5,135 nucleotides of DNA from Gammaproteobacteria bacterium. GTDB lineage: Bacteria; Pseudomonadota; Gammaproteobacteria; DSM-16500. The position numbers were made by a program, and so were the translations under genes. The notes beneath the pieces are model-generated. The model saw only the letters and a program-made list of their open reading frames with translations, ran no database searches and was not told where the DNA came from. The stretch lies in NCBI GenBank assembly GCA_021323555.1, contig JAJONP010000139.1:1-5135 (forward strand), given 5' to 3'. Positions 1 through 5,135 of this stretch are shown in pieces (within the stretch, counting starts at the first letter, position 1; every line of letters begins with the position of its first letter).

Positions 1-418
1 TGAAGTGGCACGTTTTGTTCTGCCCTTCTCAACGACAATCAATTTAGCAGGCACTGCCATGTATGAAGCCGTTTCTACTTTATTTTTCTGTCAAATTTTA
101 GGAATGCATCTTTCCATTGTGGCACAATTGGGTATTTTTATAACCTCGATTGTGGCAGGGATGGGTTCAACAGGTATCCCAGAAGGTGGCTTGGTCACTA
201 TGGTGATGGTATTACGCAGTGCTAATGTTCCCACATCCGCCCTGGTTTTATTATTACCTTTCGACCGTATTTTAGATCGCTTTCGTACGATGGTAAATGT
301 ATGGGGCAGCCTGGTCTGCGCTGCTACTGTGGATTACCTCGCAACATCCAGAAAAACCCAACTTGCAATGGCAGAAAAACAAGGCACTGCTGTTTATAAC
401 GTTAAACCCGTTGTTTAA
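1..418 (+). CDS. Dicarboxylate/amino-acid:cation symporter (DAACS family), 3' part only
   Basis: This is the C-terminal part of an inner-membrane carrier of the SLC1/GltP/DctA type; the gene begins before the window and codons read from position 2. The GTG at 5 is an internal valine, not a start. About 138 residues are present, roughly the last third of a usual 400-450 aa protein. Visible landmarks are the TM7 signature region (FVLPFSTTINLAGTAMYEAV, positions 14-73), the HP2 hairpin (GMGSTGIPEGG), and TM8 (FDRILDRFRTMVNVWGS, about 260-310). The TM8 aspartate (codon 275-277), arginine (284-286) and asparagine (296-298) that bind an acidic amino-acid substrate in archaeal Glt homologues are kept. 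The two aspartates that help form sodium sites, in NMDGT and NVxGD, read Ala and Ser here. Family assignment is firm; substrate and coupling ion are not. It appears unrelated to the downstream pilus genes. Confidence 0.9.
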   Translation, partial: EVARFVLPFSTTINLAGTAMYEAVSTLFFCQILGMHLSIVAQLGIFITSIVAGMGSTGIPEGGLVTMVMVLRSANVPTSALVLLLPFDRILDRFRTMVNVWGSLVCAATVDYLATSRKTQLAMAEKQGTAVYNVKPVV

Positions 419-463
419 TTTAAATTATGGGGTGAAGTAGATAAAAATGAGAGAGTAATGGAG

Positions 464-501
464 GGTGGATTAAACGCCGTTTTTTGGCGTTGTAATCCAC
501 C
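464..501 (+). repeat. REP-like palindrome, copy 1
   Basis: This 38-bp imperfect palindrome has an outer stem GGTGGATT (464-471) pairing with AATCCACC (494-501). Its inner stem AACGCC (473-478) pairs with GGCGTT (486-491), closing on a loop GTTTTTT. The only unpaired bases in the stem are A472 against G492-T493. No U-run follows the 3' arm, so it is not a classic intrinsic terminator, although a hairpin this strong just after a stop codon could protect or end the upstream transcript. A second copy lies inverted at 553-590. The look is that of repetitive extragenic palindromes; that the element is repeated elsewhere in the genome is inference. Confidence 0.75.
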
Positions 502-552
502 AAATAAAACTACGTTATTAAAAAGAAGCTATTAAGAATGTAGATTTGATTC

Positions 553-590
553 GGTGGATTACGATGCCAAAAAACGGCGTCTGATCCCCC
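553..590 (-). repeat. REP-like palindrome, copy 2 (inverted)
   Basis: This matches the reverse complement of copy 1 (464-501) at 33 of 38 positions by hand alignment, with no gaps. It starts with GGTGGATTAC and keeps the AAAAAAC loop. Its own hairpin pairs GATGCC (563-568) with GGCGTC (576-581) using one G-T wobble, and GGTGGAT with ATCCCCC with one mismatch. Two of the five differences, A to G and C to T in the left inner arm, leave the inner stem able to pair thanks to a T-to-C change on the right arm. A further short similarity continues into the flanks, CTACTACATT here against the complement of GTAATGGAG before copy 1. Confidence 0.72.
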
Positions 591-614
591 CTACTACATT
601 ATTCAAACTTCAGC

Positions 615-643
615 TTGCATTTATTCATAAAATGAATTATAAA
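615..643 (+). promoter_or_regulatory. Candidate sigma70 promoter for pilA
   Basis: TTGCAT (615-620, 3 of 6 to the -35 consensus) and TATAAA (638-643, 5 of 6 to the -10 consensus) are 17 bp apart. Transcription would start near 650, giving a leader of about 90 nt. The spacer contains a perfect 6-bp inverted repeat, ATTCAT (623-628) and ATGAAT (632-637), which could be an operator. In DNA this AT-rich such matches arise easily, and the pair at 672-699 is nearly as good. Confidence 0.3.
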
Positions 644-726
644 TTGTTTCTGCTTTAGTTTTTCAATTCAATTGTATTTGTTCCAAGCTCGTTTATCATT
701 TCATTCAATTTTATAAACCATTTATC

Positions 727-732
727 AGGGAG
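727..732 (+). promoter_or_regulatory. pilA ribosome binding site
   Basis: AGGGAG lies 6 bases before the GTG at 739. It supports that GTG as the pilA start. The ATG at 737-739 has nearly the same spacing but leads to a stop after six codons. Confidence 0.75.
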
Positions 733-738
733 TATAAT

Positions 739-1140
739 GTGCAAAAAAAATATTTAAGCGGATTTTCTTTAATTGAACTTATGATTGTCGTCACCATTAT
801 TGGTGTTTTAGCAGCGATGGCCATCCCCTCTTATAAAGATTATGTGAAACGTGCGCGGTTCGCGGAAGTCATAGCAGCCACCGCACCCTTTAAAACAGCT
901 ATATCATTAGCACTTCAGCAAGGGGTTGAAGCCTCTGAATTAACCACGGGTGTGCATGGTATTCCTCCTGCGCCACCCGCTACAAATAATTTAGCAAGCC
1001 TCACTGTTAACAATGCCATTATCACAGCCACTGCAACAAAAATGGCGGGGAATGTCACTTTAATTCTTAAGCCCAATACAGATGGCAGTGCATGGGCCAT
1101 CAGTGGAACATGTCTTAAAGCAGGGTTATGCAACACTTAA
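739..1140 (+). CDS. pilA: Type IV pilin precursor (PilA/PilE-like)
   Basis: This is the structural subunit of a type IV pilus, made as a prepilin that inserts in the inner membrane. The start is GTG: it follows AGGGAG at the right distance, no in-frame ATG precedes it, and it gives a short basic leader (MQKKYLSG) ending in the obligatory glycine. PilD would cut between Gly8 and Phe9 and methylate the new Phe1. Glu5 of the mature chain, needed for assembly, is present in FSLIEL. Residues 9-30 form the hydrophobic N-terminal helix, which runs on through SYKDYVKRARFAEV as is typical. The protein is 133 aa (125 mature), somewhat short for a type IVa pilin (about 140-160). Cys125 and Cys131, at the very C terminus, could form an unusually small disulfide loop. 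A proline-rich stretch (GIPPAPP) follows the helix. It is first in the pilABCD-coaE cluster, so it is probably the major pilin, but a minor pilin cannot be excluded. Confidence 0.93.
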   Translation: MQKKYLSGFSLIELMIVVTIIGVLAAMAIPSYKDYVKRARFAEVIAATAPFKTAISLALQQGVEASELTTGVHGIPPAPPATNNLASLTVNNAIITATATKMAGNVTLILKPNTDGSAWAISGTCLKAGLCNT

Positions 1141-1150
1141 TTGAACTATC

Positions 1151-2257
1151 ATGACAAACTCTTACACTTACCCGCTCACTCAAAATCCAGCCAGTTATTT
1201 AACACGCGAAGATTTAGTGGATTATATTATTCAAGATGCTATCCAACAGGCGGCGTCCGATATCCATATTGAACCCTTTGCGAATGCTTGCCGAATTCGT
1301 TATCGCTGTGATGGATTATTATATGAAACAGCCAATATACCGACTCCGTTAGCCTCACGTTTCATCACACAGTTAAAAGTCATGGCACAATTAGATATTA
1401 CTGAACGGCGCCTACCACAAGATGGACATTTTCAATTAAATGCGATTGATGTGCGCATCAATACATGCCCTACTTTATTTGGTGAAAAAATTGTTTTGCG
1501 TTTATTAAATTCTCATTCTATTTTACTGACATTATCAGAGCTTGGGCTTAATGAAATACAAAAAAATATATTAGTCACACACCTCAAAAAACCACAAGGT
1601 ATGATCTTAGTAACAGGACCAACAGGAAGCGGTAAAACTATTACACTCTACTCTGCTATCAATTATCTCAATTCAATTGAAAAAAATATTTCAACGATTG
1701 AAGACCCTATTGAAATTCAATTACCAGGCATCAACCAAATTAATATCAACCCTAAAATCGGTTTAGATTTTTCTACAATATTACGCACGGTATTGCGCCA
1801 AGATCCTGATATTTTAATGATAGGCGAAATTCGGGATAAAGAAACCGCTACGCTTGCTATTCAAGCGGCACAAACAGGCCACTTGGTTTTGGCCACGTTA
1901 CATACAAACAGTGCTATTGATACACTAACACGCTTATCCGCACTAGGCATTAACGTTTGTGATATTGCCAATTGCGTTTCATTAATTATTGCACAACGTT
2001 TAGTACGTAAATTCTGTACGTACTGCAAACAAGAAAAGAATTGCCCGTATTGCATCCGAGGTTATCTCGGCAGGATAGGTGTTTATGAATTTCTCCCCAT
2101 CACTGAAAAAATTGCCGAACTTATTTTAATACAAGCCAACCTCTCTACACTTCGCCAACAAATGCAAAACGAAGGTTTTCCCACACTCTACGAATCAGGC
2201 ATGGAAAAAGTTAAGCAAGGTATTACATGTCTTAATGAAATTAACAGGATTCTATAA
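1151..2257 (+). CDS. pilB: Type IV pilus assembly ATPase PilB, short form
   Basis: This is the cytoplasmic hexameric ATPase of the GspE/PilB family that powers pilin polymerisation through PilC. Motifs seen in order are ASDIHIEP (35-42), ERRLPQDG (85-92), Walker A GPTGSGKT (156-163), the Asp box around TIEDPIE (182-188), Walker B ILMIGEIRD (221-229, catalytic-type Glu226), the His box TGHLVLATLHT (242-252), and a tetracysteine zinc motif C289xxC292 and C298xxC301. All catalytic elements look intact. The protein is 368 aa against about 560 for usual PilB, and the whole N-terminal (MshEN/N1-type) region is missing. An in-frame TGA at 1142-1144 rules out an upstream start. Only 5 residues separate the two CxxC pairs, where tens are usual. 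It starts 10 bp after pilA with no clear ribosome binding site. Position between pilA and pilC, plus the zinc motif, favours PilB over PilT. Confidence 0.93.
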   Translation: MTNSYTYPLTQNPASYLTREDLVDYIIQDAIQQAASDIHIEPFANACRIRYRCDGLLYETANIPTPLASRFITQLKVMAQLDITERRLPQDGHFQLNAIDVRINTCPTLFGEKIVLRLLNSHSILLTLSELGLNEIQKNILVTHLKKPQGMILVTGPTGSGKTITLYSAINYLNSIEKNISTIEDPIEIQLPGINQININPKIGLDFSTILRTVLRQDPDILMIGEIRDKETATLAIQAAQTGHLVLATLHTNSAIDTLTRLSALGINVCDIANCVSLIIAQRLVRKFCTYCKQEKNCPYCIRGYLGRIGVYEFLPITEKIAELILIQANLSTLRQQMQNEGFPTLYESGMEKVKQGITCLNEINRIL

Positions 2258-2265
2258 GTCTCTCT

Positions 2266-3324
2266 ATGAAAATAAAAAATTTATTTCACCCACGTATTTC
2301 AAAGACGCAAATGGCTTTGTTTTTTCGTCAGCTTGCTACATTACTACAAGCAGATATTCCGATTATAAATAGCTTGAATATTTTACGTGAGGATAAAGAT
2401 AATAAACCCTTACATATTTTAATAACAACACTGACACATGAAATTACATCGGGACATACACTCGCACAGTGTTTAAATAAATTTCCTCGCCATTTTGACC
2501 ATTTAAGCTGCCACCTTATTCATGTAGGAGAGCAATCAGGTACGTTAGTAACAATGCTGCAGCGTATTGCTCTCCATAAAGAAAAAATACTCGTTATTAA
2601 AAATAAATTCAAACAAGCTTTATTTTATCCATGCATTATTTTATTAGTCTCCCTTGTAACAAGCACTATCATGCTCATCATCGTCATTCCTCGTTTTGCT
2701 GAATTATTTCAGAGTATGCACAGTACATTACCTGCTTTTACGAATGGCGTTATTCACTTATCACGTTTATTACGTCAGTATTATTGGTTATTCTTATTCC
2801 CTACTTTAGGAATCACATTATTTTGGTATCGCTATCAACATTCCACAAAATTACAATCTGCGACTGAATCATTTATTCTTACCATACCGTCTATTAACCA
2901 ATTATATTCTAAAATAATTCTCGCCCGCTTAAGTCGTAGCCTTGCGACAACATTTGCCGCAGGGGTCCCTATTAGTGAAAGCCTTCCTACTATCGCTAGC
3001 ACAACAGGCAGCCCAATTTATAGAGCCGCTATTTTAAAACTACGTACACAAATTACGAAAGGACAACAGTTACATCAAGCCATGCGCAAATTTACGTATT
3101 TCCCCCCTGCTTTTGTACAGATGGTTAAAATTGGTGAAGAATCCGGCACGCTAGATAAAATGTTAGAAAAAATAGCTGATATATACGAAAATGATATTGA
3201 CCAATGGGTATCGCATGTAGGGTCTTTGACTGAACCCTTGATTATCGTTATTCTTGGTGTTTTAATCGGTGGACTAGTGATTGCCATGTATCTACCCATT
3301 TTTAAGCTAGGAAATATACTGTAA
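2266..3324 (+). CDS. pilC: Type IV pilus inner-membrane platform protein PilC
   Basis: This is a GspF/PilC-family polytopic protein, the inner-membrane platform that the PilB hexamer turns to feed pilins into the fibre. Two homologous T2SSF domains are visible, about residues 16-138 and 219-341. Each carries the family signature, GEQSGTL at 88-94 and GEESGTL at 290-296, and each begins with a matching FRQLATLLQADIPI or LSRSLATTFAAGVPI helix. Hydrophobic segments lie at about 119-142, 172-189 and 323-346, as expected for three membrane helices. The length of 352 aa is below the usual 400 or so. The missing part is the N-terminal stretch before the first T2SSF domain, and an in-frame stop at 2242-2244 with no start codon after it fixes the ATG used. 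It starts 8 bp after pilB without a good ribosome binding site, suggesting translational coupling, and its stop overlaps the pilD start. Confidence 0.94.
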   Translation: MKIKNLFHPRISKTQMALFFRQLATLLQADIPIINSLNILREDKDNKPLHILITTLTHEITSGHTLAQCLNKFPRHFDHLSCHLIHVGEQSGTLVTMLQRIALHKEKILVIKNKFKQALFYPCIILLVSLVTSTIMLIIVIPRFAELFQSMHSTLPAFTNGVIHLSRLLRQYYWLFLFPTLGITLFWYRYQHSTKLQSATESFILTIPSINQLYSKIILARLSRSLATTFAAGVPISESLPTIASTTGSPIYRAAILKLRTQITKGQQLHQAMRKFTYFPPAFVQMVKIGEESGTLDKMLEKIADIYENDIDQWVSHVGSLTEPLIIVILGVLIGGLVIAMYLPIFKLGNIL

Positions 3325-4205
3325 TGGATATCATTCAATTTTTAACTGAAAACCCCAGCATTTTTCTGGTTCTTGTGGCTCTTCTGGCATTACTTATTGG
3401 TAGCTTTTTAAATGTCATTATCTATCGCTTGCCACGCATGATTCAAGAAGACTGGCATGAAGAGTGTAGACGCTATTTAAGCTTAAAACCTCAAACAACC
3501 CTTGCAGAGAAACGATCCTTATCATTGTCTTTACCCCCTTCGCATTGCGTTCAATGCAAAAAAAGGCTTAAACCTTGGCATAATATCCCTATTCTCAGCT
3601 ATTTAATACTCCGTGGAAAATGCGCTTATTGCAGGGTTGCTATTTCTATTCGTTATCCTTTAGTTGAATTACTCTGCTGTTTTGCATCCGTGTATGTGGC
3701 TTGGCGTTTTGGGGTCACATGGCAAACAGTTGTTGCGCTACTGTTCACATGGATAGTGATCAGTCTGAATTTTATTGATTTAGATTACCAATTACTACCC
3801 GATGAATTAACATTAACCTTATTGTGGGTGGGATTATTAGCCAGTATTTTCTCTCTTTTTACGTCTTCTCATGATGCCATCATTGGCGCATCAGCAGGCT
3901 ATATTGTTTTTGTAGTGACGCAATGGCTATTTAAACTCATCACTGGAAAAATAGGTATGGGACAAGGGGATTATAAGTTTTTAGCAGCGCTCGGTGCCTG
4001 TCTTGGCTGGCAACAATTACCGATTATTATTTTACTTGCTTCCGTCATTGGCCTTATCTTCGGCTTAACGCATATCATTATTAAACATCAATTTAAAAGC
4101 ATGCCATTGCCTTTTGGGCCTTATCTTGCTTTCGCAGGTTGGATTAGTCTGATATGGGGTAACGATATCCTTCATCTCTATTTACGTTATTTTATCTTGT
4201 CTTAA
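3324..4205 (+). CDS. pilD: Prepilin peptidase / N-methyltransferase PilD
   Basis: This bifunctional inner-membrane aspartyl protease (peptidase A24 family) removes prepilin leaders after glycine and N-methylates the new N terminus; it may also serve type II secretion pseudopilins. Signature features are an N-terminal membrane helix with GSFLNVIIYRLPR (26-38), a cytoplasmic zinc motif C75xxC78 and C100xxC103 required in the methylase-type enzymes, catalytic Asp152 in FIDLDYQLLPD, and catalytic Asp216 in the GxGD-type motif GMGQGDYK (211-218). Further hydrophobic helices fill the rest, about eight in all. At 293 aa it has the normal length of the full two-domain form. Its ATG shares one base with the pilC stop (TAATG), a strong sign of coupling; a weak AGGA sits 11 bases upstream. 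Its substrate PilA is encoded in the same cluster. Confidence 0.96.
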   Translation: MDIIQFLTENPSIFLVLVALLALLIGSFLNVIIYRLPRMIQEDWHEECRRYLSLKPQTTLAEKRSLSLSLPPSHCVQCKKRLKPWHNIPILSYLILRGKCAYCRVAISIRYPLVELLCCFASVYVAWRFGVTWQTVVALLFTWIVISLNFIDLDYQLLPDELTLTLLWVGLLASIFSLFTSSHDAIIGASAGYIVFVVTQWLFKLITGKIGMGQGDYKFLAALGACLGWQQLPIIILLASVIGLIFGLTHIIIKHQFKSMPLPFGPYLAFAGWISLIWGNDILHLYLRYFILS

Positions 4206-4206
4206 T

Positions 4207-4806
4207 ATGTTCACTATTGGCTTAACAGGCGGCATTGGAAGTGGAAAATCCACTGTTGCCGATTTATTTAAAAAAAAAGGCATCACAATCATTGATGCGG
4301 ATCATATTGCTCATGACCTCACCCAACCTGGACAAATTTGTTTTAATAAAATAGTTGAGATATTTGGGAAAAGTATTTTATTATCGAATAAAAATTTAGA
4401 TCGTGCGCAATTACGTAGAATTATTTTTGCTGACCCCGCTAAACGCCAATGGCTTGAGCAATTACTTCATCCACTTATTCGTGCTGAAATGCAGCGATTG
4501 ATTTTAAACGCTGATTCACCTTATTGTATCGCCGTTATCCCTTTGCTATTAGAAACCGCTCCGAACCCAATCATTCAGCGTATATTAGTGATAGACGCCC
4601 CCGAAGAACAACAAATTGCACGCTGCATGACACGCGATCATTTATCTGAAAAAGAAATTAAAGCCATTATGCAGACGCAAGTGACACGCAAACAACGCTT
4701 AGCTGCGGCTGATGATATTATTCACAATCATAATACATTCGCAGAATTATTACCGCAGGTTGAAAAATTACATCATTTCTATTTATTGGTTAAAAATAAC
4801 TTTTAA
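4207..4806 (+). CDS. coaE: Dephospho-CoA kinase
   Basis: This cytoplasmic enzyme phosphorylates the 3'-hydroxyl of the ribose of dephospho-CoA with ATP, the last step of coenzyme A synthesis. The P-loop GGIGSGKS is at residues 8-15, followed by the family motifs IDADHIAHDL (29-38), LHPLIR (87-92, near the CoA-binding lid) and PLLLE (112-116). The C-terminal pattern RDHLSEKEI...Q...R...ADDIIHNH spans about 143-175. The length of 199 aa is normal. It starts one base after the pilD stop and lacks its own ribosome binding site, so it is probably translated from the pil transcript. The pilD-coaE link is widespread in gammaproteobacteria. The zapD-yacG pair that often follows is absent here. Confidence 0.96.
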   Translation: MFTIGLTGGIGSGKSTVADLFKKKGITIIDADHIAHDLTQPGQICFNKIVEIFGKSILLSNKNLDRAQLRRIIFADPAKRQWLEQLLHPLIRAEMQRLILNADSPYCIAVIPLLLETAPNPIIQRILVIDAPEEQQIARCMTRDHLSEKEIKAIMQTQVTRKQRLAAADDIIHNHNTFAELLPQVEKLHHFYLLVKNNF

Positions 4807-4831
4807 AACTAGATTTTCTAAAAATTATAGG

Positions 4832-4837
4832 TATAAT
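4832..4837 (+). promoter_or_regulatory. Candidate -10 box for the exported-protein gene
   Basis: A perfect TATAAT sits 61 bases before the ATG at 4899. No good -35 is seen; TAGATT (4810-4815, 16-bp spacer) matches 3 of 6, and there is no extended TG. Start of transcription would be near 4844. The matching ribosome binding site and the 92-bp gap after coaE suggest separate transcription of the next gene. Confidence 0.45.
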
Positions 4838-4885
4838 AGTTTACGTAATTAGTTTTTATTTTAGTCAATTTTAATTTAACTGTAT

Positions 4886-4889
4886 GGAG
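4886..4889 (+). promoter_or_regulatory. Ribosome binding site of the exported-protein gene
   Basis: GGAG ends 9 bases before the ATG at 4899. This supports the start that gives a complete signal peptide. Confidence 0.6.
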
Positions 4890-4898
4890 ATAACCAAC

Positions 4899-5135
4899 AT
4901 GAAAAAAGGTAAATTGATTTTAACTACATTATTGTCAACTGTATGCGCTACCGCTTTTGCAGGTAAGTATACAACTTCAGTTGATTATCGTTCATTTCAC
5001 TGCACTGTAGCAGAGCAATCGAAAACCGATAGCTTCAAACAAATCTTCAAAGATGCTCAAGTAAAATTTGATACTCAAAATATTTTACTCAGAGGCGCCG
5101 ATGCAGGCCAACCCTACGTTAGCACAAAAGGCCAC
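4899..5135 (+). CDS. Unrecognised exported protein, 5' part only
   Basis: An open frame of 79 codons runs from ATG to the window edge without a stop. The N terminus is a textbook Sec signal peptide: basic MKKGK, a hydrophobic core LILTTLLSTVCATAF, and an AxA-type site (AFA, cleavage after Ala21). Cys16 is not a lipoprotein cysteine, because Val precedes it and a better signal peptidase I site follows. The mature part begins GKYTTSVDYRSFHCTV, with a single cysteine (Cys35), then a polar, lysine- and glutamine-rich stretch. No family was recognised. It has its own ribosome binding site and a TATAAT box, so it is probably not part of the pil-coaE operon. It would be periplasmic, outer-membrane or secreted; which cannot be told from this fragment. 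Confidence 0.8.
   Translation, partial: MKKGKLILTTLLSTVCATAFAGKYTTSVDYRSFHCTVAEQSKTDSFKQIFKDAQVKFDTQNILLRGADAGQPYVSTKGH

Larger units (their letters stand above)
464..590. mobile_element. BIME-like or MITE-like inverted pair of REP elements
   Basis: The two palindromes face each other across a 51-bp AT-rich spacer (502-552) with no gene in it. The whole 127-bp block can therefore fold either as two separate hairpins or as one long stem, since copy 1 is complementary to copy 2. Paired inverted REPs of this shape are known in gammaproteobacteria and are thought to be mobilised in trans by RAYT transposases. No transposase and no clear target-site duplication is visible here. Calling it mobile is inference. 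Confidence 0.5.
591..738 (+). other. pilA upstream region, AT-rich, no gene seen
   Basis: This is the 148-base remainder of the intergenic region between the REP-like pair and pilA. It is strongly AT-rich and holds no coding sequence with a plausible start. It contains two weak sigma70-type promoter candidates, one at 615-643 and another (TTGTAT at 672-677, 16-bp spacer, TATCAT at 694-699), and the pilA ribosome binding site. No sigma54 box of the kind that drives Pseudomonas pilA was found. Confidence 0.5.

Noticed and set aside
5..7. GTG as the start of the symporter gene
   Set aside because: The frame is open to the window edge and the protein begins in the middle of a conserved DAACS core, so this is an internal codon of a truncated gene.
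464..590. CRISPR array or classic intrinsic terminators
   Set aside because: There are only two copies, inverted relative to each other, each palindromic and without a following U-run. That fits a REP pair better than CRISPR repeats or rho-independent terminators.
591..738. Sigma54 promoter for pilA, as in Pseudomonas
   Set aside because: No GG-N10-GC pair with the TGGCAC/TTGC context was found; the TTGCAT at 615-620 lacks the upstream GG.
915..1136. Minus-strand open frame opposite pilA
   Set aside because: It lies wholly inside the well-supported pilin gene, has no recognisable motif, and looks like an antisense shadow.
1861..2055. Minus-strand open frame opposite pilB
   Set aside because: It overlaps the His box and zinc motif of PilB and has no features of its own.
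3075..3338. Minus-strand open frame spanning the pilC-pilD junction
   Set aside because: It is antisense to conserved PilC sequence, with no ribosome binding site or domain seen.
4807..4870. Terminator after coaE
   Set aside because: Only very short AT-only inverted repeats such as TAGA-TTT-TCTA and TTACGTAA are seen, with no GC-rich stem, so a terminator cannot be supported.
4944..4946. Cys16 of the last gene as a lipoprotein lipobox
   Set aside because: The residue before it is valine rather than Gly, Ala or Ser, and a standard AFA signal peptidase I site follows five residues later.

Overview
The window is AT-rich DNA from what is most likely a gammaproteobacterium. The gene order pilA-pilB-pilC-pilD-coaE is a classic gammaproteobacterial arrangement, and the base composition would suit the Legionella/Coxiella side of the class. 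That placement is inference from gene order and composition only.

Layout: (1) Positions 1-418 hold the 3' end of a dicarboxylate/amino-acid:cation symporter (DAACS, SLC1-like). Its substrate-binding residues are kept, but both sodium-site aspartates appear to be replaced. (2) Positions 419-738 are a 320-base intergenic region. It carries two inverted copies of a 38-bp palindromic REP-like element, then a probable promoter region and a good ribosome binding site for pilA. (3) Positions 739-4806 hold five tightly packed forward genes: a type IV major-type pilin (pilA), a short assembly ATPase (pilB), a short inner-membrane platform protein (pilC), the prepilin peptidase/methylase (pilD) and dephospho-CoA kinase (coaE). 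Gaps are 10 bp, 8 bp, a 1-bp overlap and 1 bp, so they are probably one operon. (4) Positions 4807-4898 are a spacer with a perfect TATAAT box and a ribosome binding site. (5) From 4899 to the window end there is the start of an unrecognised exported protein with a cleavable signal peptide.

How the genes work together: PilD cleaves and N-methylates the PilA prepilin. PilB hydrolyses ATP in the cytoplasm and drives PilC in the inner membrane to polymerise PilA into a fibre. CoaE is a housekeeping enzyme that travels with pilD in many gammaproteobacteria. No pilT retraction ATPase, pilMNOP or pilQ is in the window, so it cannot be said whether this is a full retractile pilus, a DNA-uptake pseudopilus or a reduced remnant.

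The points most worth a second look are the inverted REP-like pair, the sodium-site substitutions in the symporter, and the matching N-terminal shortening of PilB and PilC together with the compressed zinc motif of PilB. No wholly new system is evident.
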